Shown: piece after piece, positions 60,901 to 61,895 of the stretch | How positions within the stretch are numbered: the stretch's first letter is position 1 | Layout of the letters: the number at the start of each line of letters is the position of its first letter | DNA from: Adiantum capillus-veneris | Taxonomy: Eukaryota; Streptophyta; Polypodiopsida; Polypodiales; Pteridaceae | Reading direction: 5' to 3' | NCBI GenBank assembly: GCA_014529385.2 | Contig: CM043960.1 | Location: 26,084,396 to 26,148,395 of the forward strand | DNA: 64,000 nt | The notes under the pieces: generated by a model | The model's input: the letters and a program-made list of their open reading frames with translations, nothing else | Told to the model about the DNA's origin: nothing | The model's database searches: none | Position numbers and translations under genes: made by a program

Positions 60901-61145
60901 GGTACAAAGTCTATGCTGCAGCAAATGTGTTTGAAAAGGGGGAAGCGTATGTGCATCTGACTTGACTTGATTTGCAGGCTCGAAAGCTGCAAGAAAGAGG
61001 ATGGCGACCTCGATGGTTCCATAAACAGAAGGGGATGGATACTTATGAATATGTAGGCGGTTATTGGGAGGCTAGAAGTAAGAGTGATTGGACCGCTTGT
61101 CCAGACATATTTGGTCCAGGACTACCTGAGCTTCCACAGGAATAA
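6854..61145 (+). CDS. ORP: Oxysterol-binding protein-related protein (PH + ORD), 10 coding exons
   Basis: Lipid-transfer protein of the plant ORP1/ORP2 group, predicted to exchange sterol and PI4P at membrane contacts. The joined exons 6854-7390, 7619-7978, 8081-8162, 8246-8679, 8769-8924, 44232-44399, 44529-44669, 60473-60703, 60788-60901 and 60978-61145 give about 796 residues, with every junction in phase. A PH domain covers about residues 97-225 ([19 protein letters not shown]). A coiled coil follows at about 270-310, then an acidic serine-rich linker. The lipid-binding ORD runs from about 418 to 735, with the family fingerprint as EKVSHHPM at 522-529 (usual form EQVSHHPP). Length and domain order match full-length plant ORPs and no stop or frameshift is seen, so the gene looks functional. 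Introns 5 and 7 are swollen by retrotransposons to 35.3 and 15.8 kb. The upstream ATG at 6734 is an alternative start (836 residues). I cannot tell ORP1C/1D from ORP2A. Confidence 0.93.
7619..7978 (+). CDS. ORP: ORP exon 2 (second half of PH domain, coiled coil)
   Basis: 120 codons between acceptor CTCTCCAG and donor GAG/GTAGAC, phase 0 at both ends. Contains the PH C-terminal helix ([17 protein letters not shown]) and a heptad-like stretch ([17 protein letters not shown]). Confidence 0.93.
8081..8162 (+). CDS. ORP: ORP exon 3, followed by a GC-AG intron
   Basis: 82 nt, 27 codons plus one base. The acceptor is TCTATGTAG. The downstream donor is GC rather than GT (TATG/GCAAGT), with an otherwise ideal consensus. 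Only this choice restores frame with exon 4 (residues [12 protein letters not shown]). No GT donor nearby fits. Confidence 0.85.
8246..8679 (+). CDS. ORP: ORP exon 4 (acidic linker, start of ORD)
   Basis: Starts in phase 1 after GTTTGCAG and ends at GGCGG/GTAAAT. Encodes an Asp/Glu-rich linker ([12 protein letters not shown]), a basic patch (HVKRRK) and the ORD lid/start ([16 protein letters not shown]), running to [11 protein letters not shown]. Confidence 0.94.
8769..8924 (+). CDS. ORP: ORP exon 5 (ORD)
   Basis: 52 codons, [20 protein letters not shown] through [10 protein letters not shown] to FSEK, then donor AAG/GTTTGT. It ends immediately before the VSHHP half of the ORP fingerprint, which lies 35 kb downstream in exon 6. 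Confidence 0.94.
9330..9694 (+). repeat. Probable LTR fragment with TATA box
   Basis: Begins TGTGATAGAAC and has a TATA-like CTATAAATTGAG at about 9437, followed by a CA-rich stretch and two copies of GGCCCTTTCGG (about 9508 and 9559). These look like an LTR U3-R-U5, but no partner LTR or internal domain is present, so this is tentative. Confidence 0.4.
9695..10105 (-). repeat. Family-B LTR, partial, minus strand
   Basis: Read on the minus strand it ends CTTGGAGTGTCCCAAGGCTATAAC, a diverged family-B LTR 3' end. It has a (GA)n tract at 9774-9829 next to the conserved core (GGCGTCCCTTTTGGTATTTC, about 9869-9890). The copia LTR abuts it at 10106, so copia probably inserted here and the remainder is lost. 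Confidence 0.6.
9774..9829. repeat. (GA)n microsatellite inside an LTR
   Basis: About 56 bp of GA at the same LTR position as the tracts at 40617-40653 and 41029-41095. Confidence 0.93.
10106..10325 (-). repeat. Copia 3' LTR (220 bp)
   Basis: On + it runs TGTTGGAATT...ATATGGTAACA, with TGTT/AACA inverted ends. The purine tract GGCCTCCAAGGGGGATT on the minus strand directly precedes it (10326-10342). A TATA-like motif is present (ATATACAATG on +). Confidence 0.78.
10556..10814 (-). pseudogene. Copia RNase H, C-terminal half (fragment)
   Basis: Translates to [20 protein letters not shown] and then [11 protein letters not shown], the diagnostic Ty1/copia RNase H signature. It joins the fragment at 12276-12542 ([14 protein letters not shown]) once the solo LTR and one target duplication are discounted. 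Confidence 0.88.
10815..12275 (+). mobile_element. Solo LTR of family A with TSD GACAC
   Basis: LTR 10820-12270 (1451 bp) starts TGTCTCGAGGACGTGGCA and ends GGGCCGGTTTAA. It matches the LTRs of element A (26183-27663 and 33142-34622) in reverse orientation. The 5-bp duplication GACAC occurs at 10815-10819 and 12271-12275. It lies within the copia RNase H domain. The terminal CA has mutated to AA. This is the classic product of LTR-LTR recombination. Confidence 0.9.
12276..13010 (-). pseudogene. Copia reverse transcriptase and start of RNase H
   Basis: The RT palm motif appears as [11 protein letters not shown] (YVDD) on the minus strand at about 12775-12810. It is preceded by [20 protein letters not shown] and followed by the connection/RNase H stretch [20 protein letters not shown] at 12430-12520. 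Frames shift between segments. Confidence 0.9.
13270..14110 (-). pseudogene. Copia integrase C-terminal region and linker
   Basis: Minus-strand segments read [20 protein letters not shown] (about 14040-14100), [20 protein letters not shown] and [19 protein letters not shown] (13800-13960), all typical of Ty1/copia integrase. The catalytic core is missing because the element stops near 14110. Confidence 0.88.
14111..14496. other. Junction segment of unknown origin
   Basis: Lies between the broken copia integrase and the family-B LTR. Open frames exist on the minus strand but do not resemble retrotransposon proteins. I see no recognisable feature apart from a C10 run near 14447. Confidence 0.4.
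14497..15002 (-). repeat. Family-B 3' LTR (506 bp), minus strand
   Basis: On the minus strand it starts TGTCACAACCCGGTGACATGG and ends GTGCCCAAGTTTGTTACA. The polypurine tract TTTCAAGAGGGAGGTA at 15003-15018 directly precedes it. It contains the conserved core GACTGGCACCCCTTTCGGTA on + (about 14641). Confidence 0.85.
15003..15836 (-). pseudogene. Family-B gypsy remnant: zinc knuckle and 3' untranslated part
   Basis: At 15700-15750 the minus strand encodes [14 protein letters not shown], a CCHC zinc knuckle of gag. Instead of protease and pol, sequence typical of the pre-PPT region of this family follows (ending GCGTAATCGAGGGCGATTACA), so pol has been deleted. The gag upstream of the knuckle continues at 20156-20510, beyond element E. 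Confidence 0.75.
15297..15392. repeat. Triplicated 32-bp unit
   Basis: Three tandem copies of a unit containing CAAGCACTGTCGTGTGCGAG (first copy begins TTAAGCACTG) lie in the 3' noncoding part of the family-B remnant. Confidence 0.8.
15837..16277 (-). repeat. Element E 3' LTR
   Basis: 441 bp, same length as its partner. Contains a TATA-like CTTATATAGG (+ 15980) and internal near-repeats of CGAAGAGACATG / GCGAAGGGGTGTGACCA. Confidence 0.93.
16307..16747 (-). CDS. Element E downstream acidic ORF
   Basis: A 146-residue open frame overlapping the end of the protease ORF by 40 bp in another frame. It is rich in Asp/Glu/Ser ([17 protein letters not shown]) with a basic patch ([12 protein letters not shown]) near the C-terminus. 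I recognise no domain. It may be the frame-shifted C-terminal part of the gag-protease polyprotein. Confidence 0.45.
   Translation of the reverse strand: MLDNDMPIASHEMTVSEDDSEEFWDSLLEDDYSLKPKSSPVITKVEIIPSEEYLEKISSSPNISKLLEDFEREILHHVKNFEDQPLVAVNLIMPDSSKKSLNNAMIWDLAVKAKRFRKKQRFKTKVSDNSKIEDFREFYQHQKSFL
16708..17841 (-). CDS. Element E retropepsin-like protease ORF
   Basis: A 377-codon open frame. About residues 165-290 form a retropepsin fold: [21 protein letters not shown], then hydrophobic strands and a [11 protein letters not shown] segment, the usual second hallmark (ILG). The catalytic triplet reads E-S-G instead of D-S/T-G, which should abolish activity if it is not a late mutation. Upstream, in another frame, is a zinc-knuckle-like [13 protein letters not shown] at about 17538-17576, so a frameshift has occurred between gag and protease. 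Confidence 0.8.
   Translation of the reverse strand: MTDLQTALAFHSAIAETAIAKVSNISLSSDSKQRNLIQLQGSILKIDNLKANLLHMFLHLIVVKDVIFLKIGIPILSKALSQMHLRLQRRKDYVQFAVVTTNGINVQRDQIRLIRKEIPTRKHHRMMNNQPDSAKDKGKFVVNTIRVSEDTSILMKHAQCNSLVLEPLSKQVLSLLGTLNGRSINILVESGCSNNFVNTQIVQQLRLPTPKTSHLYDVELADGSILTCDQTVRQLRFEIQTYAYQLDLGVMPLTYYDMILGQHWLFQYDPAISFRGHTINLFKDGHELTLHGLSHAERAIQASRIPVKRHDTVDYEENIISDADADIIIDEFLNSLTSPDSIDEDKDKKIVANSESEDDLLSLILCWIMICQLQVMK
17699..18634 (-). pseudogene. Element E gag (three overlapping frames)
   Basis: Open frames 18634-18170, 18182-17871 and 17905-17699 follow one another in alternating frames. They read as one gag: a leader, [20 protein letters not shown], the TAFLWWQ capsid-like motif, [20 protein letters not shown] and [13 protein letters not shown]. 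This is the plant retrotransposon gag domain. Single-base indels at about 18175 and 17890 break it. Confidence 0.82.
18637..19709 (-). other. Element E 5' leader and N-terminal ORF
   Basis: Region between primer site and gag. A short proline/valine-rich open frame (18885-18637, [20 protein letters not shown]) may be the N-terminal extension of gag in another frame. The remainder, including repeated CAGCG/CCAGCGTA motifs at 19150-19350, looks noncoding. Confidence 0.4.
19710..20150 (-). repeat. Element E 5' LTR
   Basis: 441 bp. On the minus strand it starts TGTCACGTTTGTGACTTAAC and is followed by the primer-binding site at about 19697-19708. Confidence 0.93.
20156..20510 (-). pseudogene. Family-B gypsy gag fragment interrupted by element E
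   Basis: On the minus strand, [22 protein letters not shown], then [19 protein letters not shown], correspond to gag of elements C and D. It resumes on the other side of E towards the zinc knuckle at 15700. The frame has stops. At 20510 it abuts plus-strand RNase H, a head-to-head junction. Confidence 0.75.
20515..20909 (+). pseudogene. Element F: gypsy RNase H end and integrase zinc-binding domain
   Basis: Reads [18 protein letters not shown] (RNase H), then [29 protein letters not shown] and [12 protein letters not shown] (HHCC domain, first Cys of the CxxC lost). The reading continues at 22621 after the solo LTR. The 5' half of the element is absent. Confidence 0.85.
20905..22625 (+). mobile_element. 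Solo LTR of family A with TSD TAAGA
   Basis: LTR 20910-22620 starts TGTCACGAGGACTTGGCAAC and ends GGGCCGGTTACATAA (expected GGTTTCA, so the end is altered). TAAGA flanks it at 20905-20909 and 22621-22625. It splits the integrase of element F between YDRHK and the [10 protein letters not shown] segment. Contains the core AATACCGAAAGGGGCGCC at about 22420. Confidence 0.87.
22621..23655 (+). pseudogene. Element F: integrase core to chromodomain
   Basis: Fragments read [61 protein letters not shown]-like text and a C-terminal chromodomain ([35 protein letters not shown] at 23505-23650). Numerous stops. It ends where the truncated family-G LTR begins. Confidence 0.85.
23656..24489 (+). repeat. 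Element G1 5' LTR, truncated
   Basis: Begins at GAAGCAACAGGAGCATTGCTC, which corresponds to about base 350 of the 3' LTR, and ends TTCCGCTGCACCTTACA. Dominated by degenerate repeats of CAGCGTTTT and CCAGC. Confidence 0.88.
24491..24502 (+). promoter_or_regulatory. Primer-binding site of G1 (initiator tRNA-Met type)
   Basis: TGGTATCAGAGG, one base after the LTR end. Plant elements commonly use TGGTATCAGAGC, complementary to the 3' end of initiator tRNA-Met. The last base differs. Confidence 0.85.
24966..26177 (+). pseudogene. G1 gag with 11-residue coiled-coil repeats
   Basis: Frames 24966-25160, 25157-25648 and 25649-26002 form one gag: a glycine/proline leader, three repeats of about 11 residues ([33 protein letters not shown]) that should form a charged helix, then the gag domain (ISKYDGK-like, [43 protein letters not shown]-like). 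A TAG at 25647 and a frame change at about 25158 interrupt it. The C-terminal part leads into the element A insertion and resumes at 34628. Confidence 0.8.
26183..27663 (-). repeat. Element A 3' LTR (1481 bp)
   Basis: On + it runs TGAAACCGGCCCGTAGGG...CCTCGTGACA. The purine tract on the minus strand (TCAAGAGGGGGGTA, 27664-27677) directly precedes it. The conserved core lies at about 26357-26383. Confidence 0.97.
27664..27677 (-). promoter_or_regulatory. Polypurine tract of element A
   Basis: Minus-strand TCAAGAGGGGGGTA immediately before the TGTCACGAGG start of the 3' LTR. The same motif precedes family-B 3' LTRs at 15003, 40052, 50545, 57072 and 58278. Confidence 0.88.
27834..31973 (-). CDS. 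Element A Pol polyprotein (gag C-term, PR, RT, RH, IN, chromodomain), 1379 aa
   Basis: One uninterrupted 1379-residue frame. Residues 1-110 complete the gag domain, and a zinc knuckle [14 protein letters not shown] lies at 187-200. The protease begins near 254, with active-site triplet D-P-G at 259-261 (usually D-S/T-G) and LLGIPW at 330-335. RT spans about 465-650, with FFDD at 599-602 as the catalytic [FY]xDD. RNase H has D748, E784 and D810. The integrase HHCC domain is at about 929-969, and its D-D-35-E triad is D999, D1060 and E1096. The chromodomain at 1290-1350 ([20 protein letters not shown]) would steer integration to modified histones. The absence of stops fits the low LTR divergence. 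The Met start is formal: gag reads into it across a frameshift. Confidence 0.95.
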   Translation of the reverse strand: MLMQGQAPATWVYFKQMFASAWLSNEFEADVLTDWHQLTSASCKSLLEYNRRFCKALLSVTSYRFVPLTEQIEKYCCGLPKGLRDYCTKNRVATLTQLMEVANTGLALLKGEDSGFPSNDKGGQQKKNSAKKPFVKTAPDASQGSEQATKDKDSAGTSGAQAKKQKRKAFVRKSLEEKKVLMAENKCFICEQPGHFSINCPQRKRPADSEDKEDQKGKKPKPTAGLVPDMVGDRPSTDASELCRAWGKVRDQTALIFFDPGAKANFISPELAMKLGIKAEEMGYTAEAGLACPGHSECVTPIIGKLRLHIQSYVDTEEFYIMPLEGCDALLGIPWMFRVHGVLDAYNKKITVQHRGKTHILDVKLKGESVPIVSASAITSVIKNHLSVYLIFARDVSDRDQSNLSVLDKERSAFLQKFSDCFSDSLPSQLPPERPEDHRIDLVPGCSPPNRPPYRVSAAQQKEIMGQVEELLEKGLIQPSSSPFCSPVLLVQKKDGSWRMCIDYRALNKNTIKNRFPIPRIDDILDRLEGAAIFSRIDLKSGYHQIRISPEDVHKTAFRTTFDLYEFLVMPFGLTNAPATFNRMMDRIFRSHQQFVGTFFDDMIVYSKNEEEHRRHLTIVFEELRSHRLLVNPKKSEFFLEEIHFLGHIVSKDGVRMDPAKVEAIKTWPGLKTVHDVRSFLGLCSYYRRFIRNFAEIASPLHALQKKEVTFRWTQKEISAFSLLKEKLTSDPVIVLPDLKKSFVVQCDACGSSIGAVLMQDGRVVAYESRILQGPERTMQVYEKELLAVIHALSSWKHYLLGADFVVQTDHQTLRYFLTQSKLSEKHMRWANILSMFHFQIMHVEGKKNVVADALSRKPQISAVSIPYHHELDDMKEQYTADEDFARIFEQLQEGQHHEHYLLRDGFMMMHGRLCVTRPLRHKVMEESHVPPYAGHRGIDATVKAVETFFYWPTLRRDVDAFVRACIVCQKVKFDRQKAPGLLQPLPIPDKPWESIAMDFIFDLPRTPTGNDGIWTIICRFSKQAHFIPVRKKIKSDQMARLFMYNVFKYHGMPQSIISDRDPRMTSLFWRGLFENMGTTLKFSSSFHPQTDGQSEEANSTVLDLLKCYVSDNKGKWEQYLPMLEYAYNNTVHSSTGKAPFEIVEGGKKVPPILHTKDKIFEADRYVENMDEMYKKIKVALEKTQAKQKKAADRHRRELLLSLGDWVLLKFEKARLKKMKGKERLFPKLSMRYYGPFQVLDKINDVAYRLKLPDAWKIHNAFHVSLLRPFVGDVPEDMPVEDQPEVEELDEILVPEQVLAHKDRKVKGQVARRYLVKFKNYPPMDAKWMEEHELSESPNVLQLYLEAFGLQPTYAPTQRVQRRGNDRASTSNVHMNSVP
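32003..33067 (-). CDS. Element A Gag N-terminal part (354 aa)
   Basis: Starts at Met 33067, 75 bp after the LTR. Residues about 165-290 form a low-complexity Gly/Gln/Phe/Met/Pro segment ([18 protein letters not shown]). The C-terminal part enters the capsid-like gag domain ([36 protein letters not shown]) and then hits a stop just after 32025. The protein continues in the pol frame ([10 protein letters not shown]-type sequence directly upstream of the pol Met), so gag and pol were one ORF and a one-base indel near 32025 separates them. Alternatively it is a programmed shift, but no slippery heptamer is obvious. Confidence 0.85.
   Translation of the reverse strand: MQERGDYTMTDKGKGIMEEGSSPKDRQEIPMVFEIGESSRPRQSVPPVNVNVPPVVQGFMTGQLEDDAFKTQLVAAVNVFSQLVQNPRFMEFLQAPPVQHQNRQPTPRTELVEAQAQVLHEAQEEREHSHVAESGAPKQVPPVLEQVARTPIPQVMPVQPATFQSQHAVLNGQGAGYQAMHSVFPPPTVHPGYFGGGSVFQSMAGYASGSQPYMPGTVFGGMQGIMPNPMYGTIGMQQGFHGNQGQFGVPQGHFGMAGFSGQQPDIAPLTQNVNGQHVPIMPSTVPMLQTIPYDNLGALEKPKAYKEGGAAVKFSTFSGFEDKTKALTFLQQFDTAYAGGNFTEASKVGKLPLS
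33125..33141 (-). promoter_or_regulatory. Putative primer-binding site of element A
   Basis: Minus-strand TGGTTCCATTGCCGGGA follows the 5' LTR end directly. It begins TGG as expected for pairing with a tRNA CCA end but is not the initiator-Met site. I cannot name the tRNA. Confidence 0.65.
33142..34622 (-). repeat. Element A 5' LTR (1481 bp)
   Basis: Same ends and length as the 3' LTR. The conserved core lies at about 33316-33342. Confidence 0.97.
34628..35721 (+). pseudogene. G1 zinc knuckle, protease and His/Asp-rich repeat tail
   Basis: The knuckle [14 protein letters not shown] at about 34693-34735 precedes a TAA. The next frame (from 34900, [20 protein letters not shown]) is a retropepsin with D-P-G at the active site and [11 protein letters not shown] as second hallmark. 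From about residue 150 it runs into a repetitive tail with units like [14 protein letters not shown] (42-45 bp DNA repeats at 35340-35575), extremely rich in His and Asp. The repeats keep frame. No reverse transcriptase follows. Confidence 0.82.
35722..36498 (+). other. G1 region between protease and 3' LTR
   Basis: A 162-codon frame (35579-36067) overlaps the end of the protease ORF in the +1 frame. Its latter part ([35 protein letters not shown]) could be the original C-terminus after a frameshift, but I recognise no domain. 36068-36485 appears noncoding. The purine tract lies at 36486-36498. Confidence 0.4.
36499..37667 (+). repeat. Element G1 3' LTR (1169 bp)
   Basis: Starts TGCCACGTGACACATCC and ends TTCCGCTGCACCTTACA. 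The 36850-37667 part matches the truncated 5' LTR at 23660-24489 almost throughout, and the solo LTR at 41221-42399 (reverse) is the same family. It abuts gypsy RT sequence at 37668. Confidence 0.9.
37668..39485 (+). pseudogene. Element B1: gypsy RT end, RNase H, integrase, chromodomain
   Basis: Starts abruptly in the RT thumb/connection ([11 protein letters not shown]) after the G1 LTR. Readable pieces follow: RNase H ([13 protein letters not shown]-like, TDHQSL), integrase zinc domain ([20 protein letters not shown]), core ([40 protein letters not shown]) and chromodomain ([17 protein letters not shown]-like at 39300-39400). The stretch around 39320-39375 is directly duplicated (TTCAAGAACTATCCGGCATT twice). 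Many stops. Confidence 0.88.
39486..40052 (+). other. Element B1 3' noncoding region and polypurine tract
   Basis: Shares with elements C and D the string ending GGCGTAATCGAGGGTGATGA and the purine tract TTTCAAGAGGGGGGTA (40037-40052). No coding frame. Confidence 0.75.
40053..40729 (+). repeat. Family-B 3' LTR (677 bp) with (CT)n
   Basis: Starts TGTCACAAAGTG and ends GAGTGTCCAAGCTTGTTACA. TATA-like CTTTATAAGAGC at 40444. The conserved core AATACCGAAAGGGGCACC at about 40549 is followed by a (CT)n tract at 40617-40653. Confidence 0.9.
40730..40985 (-). pseudogene. Copia protease fragment
   Basis: The minus strand reads [31 protein letters not shown] and, in another frame, [15 protein letters not shown], the standard Ty1/copia protease end. 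It stops at the family-B LTR. It may be the part missing from the copia at 10106-14110. Confidence 0.72.
41029..41095. repeat. (GA)n microsatellite inside LTR H
   Basis: About 67 bp of GA just 5' (on +) of the conserved LTR core, as in the LTR at 9774. Confidence 0.95.
41216..42404 (-). mobile_element. Solo LTR of family G with TSD AAATC
   Basis: LTR 41221-42399 (1179 bp), on + TGTAAGGTGCAGCGG...GCACGTGACA, the reverse complement of the G1 LTR. AAATC is duplicated at 41216-41220 and 42400-42404. No internal sequence. Confidence 0.92.
42640..42870. repeat. Four-copy minisatellite in LTR H, period about 58 bp
   Basis: Units contain AAGTTGGGAGGGTTAGG, TTATTAAACTCTAACCC and CTGAGCCCCTTCGACCAATC. 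Each unit carries a small inverted motif (GGGTTAGG with AACCTTAACCC). Lies in the U3 part of the LTR. Confidence 0.88.
42882..44231 (+). other. 3' part of ORP intron 5, with an old LTR relic
   Basis: Mostly unique sequence leading to the exon 6 acceptor. At 43430-43530 (AATAATGAAAGGATTACTGC, then GGTGCCTATATTGGGGGCCG and AGGAACTCTGCCTGTC) it resembles a strongly decayed LTR core plus the GGAACTCCGCCGGGCCGT element. No gene is seen. Confidence 0.5.
44232..44399 (+). CDS. ORP: ORP exon 6 (SHHP fingerprint, ORD)
   Basis: 56 codons, [20 protein letters not shown] to FQWSK, between acceptor TGCTACAG and donor AAG/GTGAGG, phase 0. The two histidines bind the PI4P phosphate in characterised ORPs. 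Confidence 0.95.
44529..44669 (+). CDS. ORP: ORP exon 7 (ORD)
   Basis: 47 codons, [20 protein letters not shown] through [15 protein letters not shown], between TCAATAG and CAG/GTACTT, phase 0. Confidence 0.95.
45650..46560 (+). pseudogene. Element C gag (5'-truncated)
   Basis: Begins without an LTR or primer site at a Lys/Ser/Asp-rich gag leader. Contains [20 protein letters not shown]-type text (about 45890-45960), [14 protein letters not shown] (45980-46030), [20 protein letters not shown]-like text and the zinc knuckle [14 protein letters not shown] (46510-46555). Stops and indels throughout. Confidence 0.85.
46561..47168 (+). pseudogene. Element C protease
   Basis: [20 protein letters not shown] (D-G-G triplet), then after a frameshift near 46890 [20 protein letters not shown] and [15 protein letters not shown]. 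Closely parallels the protease of element A. Confidence 0.85.
47172..49940 (+). pseudogene. Element C RT, RNase H, integrase, chromodomain
   Basis: RT is open from 47172 to 47756 ([32 protein letters not shown]). Past a TGA comes [15 protein letters not shown] with FFDD. RNase H ([20 protein letters not shown], then [16 protein letters not shown]) continues to 48420. Integrase has [71 protein letters not shown] and [20 protein letters not shown]. The chromodomain region reaches 49940 with a deletion. At least seven premature stops make it inactive. Confidence 0.93.
49941..50545 (+). other. Element C 3' noncoding region and purine tract
   Basis: Contains repeated ATGTCGTGTGATGT-like units (50355-50402), the GGCGTAATCGAGGGCGATTA string and the purine tract TTTAGGAGGGGGGTA before the LTR. 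Confidence 0.75.
50546..50976 (+). repeat. Element C 3' LTR (family B, 431 bp, internally deleted)
   Basis: Starts TGTCACAAAGTGATGACG and ends GTGTCCAAGTCTGTTACA. The conserved core and TATA region seen in sister LTRs are missing, so it has an internal deletion. Confidence 0.85.
51047..51542 (+). repeat. Element D 5' LTR (496 bp)
   Basis: Starts TGTCACAAACTGGTGATG and ends GGTGCCCAAGTTTGTTACA. TATA-like TGTTTATAAGTGG at about 51280, core AATACCGAAAGGGGCGCT at about 51390. One base later TGATATCATAGCA is a decayed initiator-Met primer site. Confidence 0.92.
51610..52905 (+). pseudogene. Element D gag and zinc knuckle
   Basis: A Met at 51610 opens [20 protein letters not shown]. The capsid-like part reads [20 protein letters not shown] and [19 protein letters not shown] (52180-52390), [19 protein letters not shown] follows, and the knuckle [14 protein letters not shown] is at about 52851-52893. 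Several stops, including at 51746 and 52733. Confidence 0.87.
53030..53460 (+). pseudogene. Element D protease
   Basis: [20 protein letters not shown] with D-G-G, then [20 protein letters not shown] and [11 protein letters not shown] in shifted frames. Frameshifts and a stop at about 53163. Confidence 0.83.
53465..54240 (+). pseudogene. Element D reverse transcriptase
   Basis: [39 protein letters not shown], then a damaged centre (in-frame text lost after about 53855) and [19 protein letters not shown] with FFDD at about 54085. Confidence 0.87.
54280..54870 (+). pseudogene. Element D RNase H
   Basis: [73 protein letters not shown] then a stop at 54730. The catalytic D, E and D are still readable. 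Confidence 0.88.
55029..56020 (+). pseudogene. Element D integrase, interrupted by a palindromic insert
   Basis: The zinc domain [25 protein letters not shown] is split at 55170-55300. It then continues [16 protein letters not shown], which lacks one Cys of the CxxC by a 9-bp deletion. Core: [63 protein letters not shown]. Stops follow. Confidence 0.9.
55165..55305. mobile_element. 131-bp palindrome of two inverted LTR 3' ends, TSD TGGAT
   Basis: 55170-55300 begins TCTAACAGACTTGGACACTC and ends GAGTGTCCAAGTCTGTTACA. The outer 52 bases on each side are reverse complements with one mismatch (position 2). Both arms match the last part of family-B LTRs (compare 50880-50976). The left arm continues LTR sequence about 26 bases further (CCACTTCAAACAATTCACAG). 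TGGAT is duplicated at 55165-55169 and 55301-55305. Removing insert plus one copy restores the integrase reading KKDVDDFVRS. Confidence 0.9.
56030..56465 (+). pseudogene. Element D integrase tail and chromodomain
   Basis: [37 protein letters not shown], then [20 protein letters not shown] and [11 protein letters not shown], the chromodomain end. Confidence 0.88.
56466..57072 (+). other. Element D 3' noncoding region and purine tract
   Basis: Noncoding. Contains repeated TGTGATGTC-like units at 56875-56930 and the purine tract TTTCAAGAGGGGGGTA at 57057-57072. Confidence 0.75.
57073..57608 (+). repeat. Element D 3' LTR (536 bp)
   Basis: Starts TGTCACAAATTGGTGATG and ends GTGTCCAAGTTGGTTATA. 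Core AATACCGAAAGGAGCGTC at about 57455. Confidence 0.92.
57911..57954. repeat. C31 followed by A13 homopolymers
   Basis: 31 consecutive C then 13 A. The equivalent place in unit 2 (59157-59188) reads CCCCCCCGGGGGGGTCCC then A9, so the C run is specific to this copy or an assembly artefact. Confidence 0.9.
58279..58854 (+). repeat. Duplicated family-B LTR (576 bp)
   Basis: Second copy of the element D 3' LTR within the tandem duplication, with purine tract AAGAGGGGGATA before it and core AATACCGAAAGGGGCGCC at about 58700. Ends GTGTCCAAGTTTGTTAAA. Confidence 0.9.
59190..59820 (+). repeat. Probable LTR of an H-like family
   Basis: Starts TGATGATATGGCATGGCC, has TATA-like CCTTTATAAGCATG at about 59583, AATAAATAAAGGAATACCCA with GAAGGGGCGCTAG at about 59680-59705 and GGAACTCCGCCGTGTCATG. 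The first 165 bp also occurs at 57956-58120 through the tandem duplication. The 3' end is uncertain. Confidence 0.6.
59821..60472 (+). other. Tail of ORP intron 7
   Basis: No recognised gene. Possibly some retrotransposon leader at 59821-60150. A purine stretch ATGGGAGAGAGACC at about 60126. Ends in acceptor CTCCATACAG. Confidence 0.5.
60473..60703 (+). CDS. ORP: ORP exon 8 (ORD)
   Basis: 77 codons, [20 protein letters not shown] through [18 protein letters not shown], donor AAG/GTTCAT. Phase 0. Confidence 0.95.
60788..60901 (+). CDS. ORP: ORP exon 9 (ORD C-terminal helix)
   Basis: 38 codons, [20 protein letters not shown] to EEKQRM, between TTTTTCAG and ATG/GTACAA. Flanking introns are 84 and 76 bp. 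Confidence 0.95.
60978..61145 (+). CDS. ORP: ORP exon 10 and stop
   Basis: [20 protein letters not shown], then YVGGYWEAR and [18 protein letters not shown] at 61143-61145. The GGYWEAR motif is characteristic of the plant ORP C-terminus. Confidence 0.95.
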   Translation, partial: ARKLQERGWRPRWFHKQKGMDTYEYVGGYWEARSKSDWTACPDIFGPGLPELPQE

Positions 61146-61895
61146 GGAGTTTTGCGTCAGGCTAGTGATAAACTTAATTTAGTGTATCATTGGGGAGAGA
61201 GAAGAGTCAGGTGAGAGACCACTATCTTATCTGGTTGCATTCTTTATTAAAGGAAACTCGTGAAAACCTGCAAATTACTACCCTTCCTGAAATGTTACAT
61301 ATGGGGTAGCTTTGTGCTACATGGAATACAGTGTTTCTCAATACAAATAAAAGAAGCTTGGGATCAACCCATGCCTTTGACAAAAGAAACATCAAGCACT
61401 CGCTAACAGCAGCTGGTGTTCTCGAGTCTTTTGTGTACTAACGAGTTTTGTCCCACTAATGAGCAGCTGGAAATTATGCAATGTCTGTCGTACTGGTCAA
61501 GGAAATCTATCTGTTTTCCTTTTCTTGAAAAGTCAGGGTATGGGTTTGCTGTCCATTTCCGCAGAACGATCTTTTTCATTGTGCGTTCTCCAATGTCGAT
61601 ACTGAGTAGTAGACATCTGCTCGAAGGGTACAAAAGCATTTGGCTTGCTCTGTGCTTATATTTACATCAAGCTAGTAAATGCTGATAGATCTTGAAGGTC
61701 TCTCCTTTGACGTCAATTCTGCGTCTCTAGTGCGCGTGTGTGGAAGGTAATATCCCTATCTTTGAGTTTAAGACTCGTCGGATAGGTTTTGAAGCAGGTC
61801 TTCCAAGTATCGTTGGATAGATCTCCCGGGATTGTTCCTACGTGGGTGAAATTCTCTCTCTCTCTCTCTCTCTCTCTTTCTACGTTTCTAACTAA
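61146..61895 (+). other. ORP: ORP 3'UTR and downstream DNA
   Basis: A candidate polyadenylation signal AATAAA lies at 61346-61351. Beyond it no coding frame is convincing. A (CT)n tract of about 25 bp occurs at 61855-61879. Confidence 0.6.
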
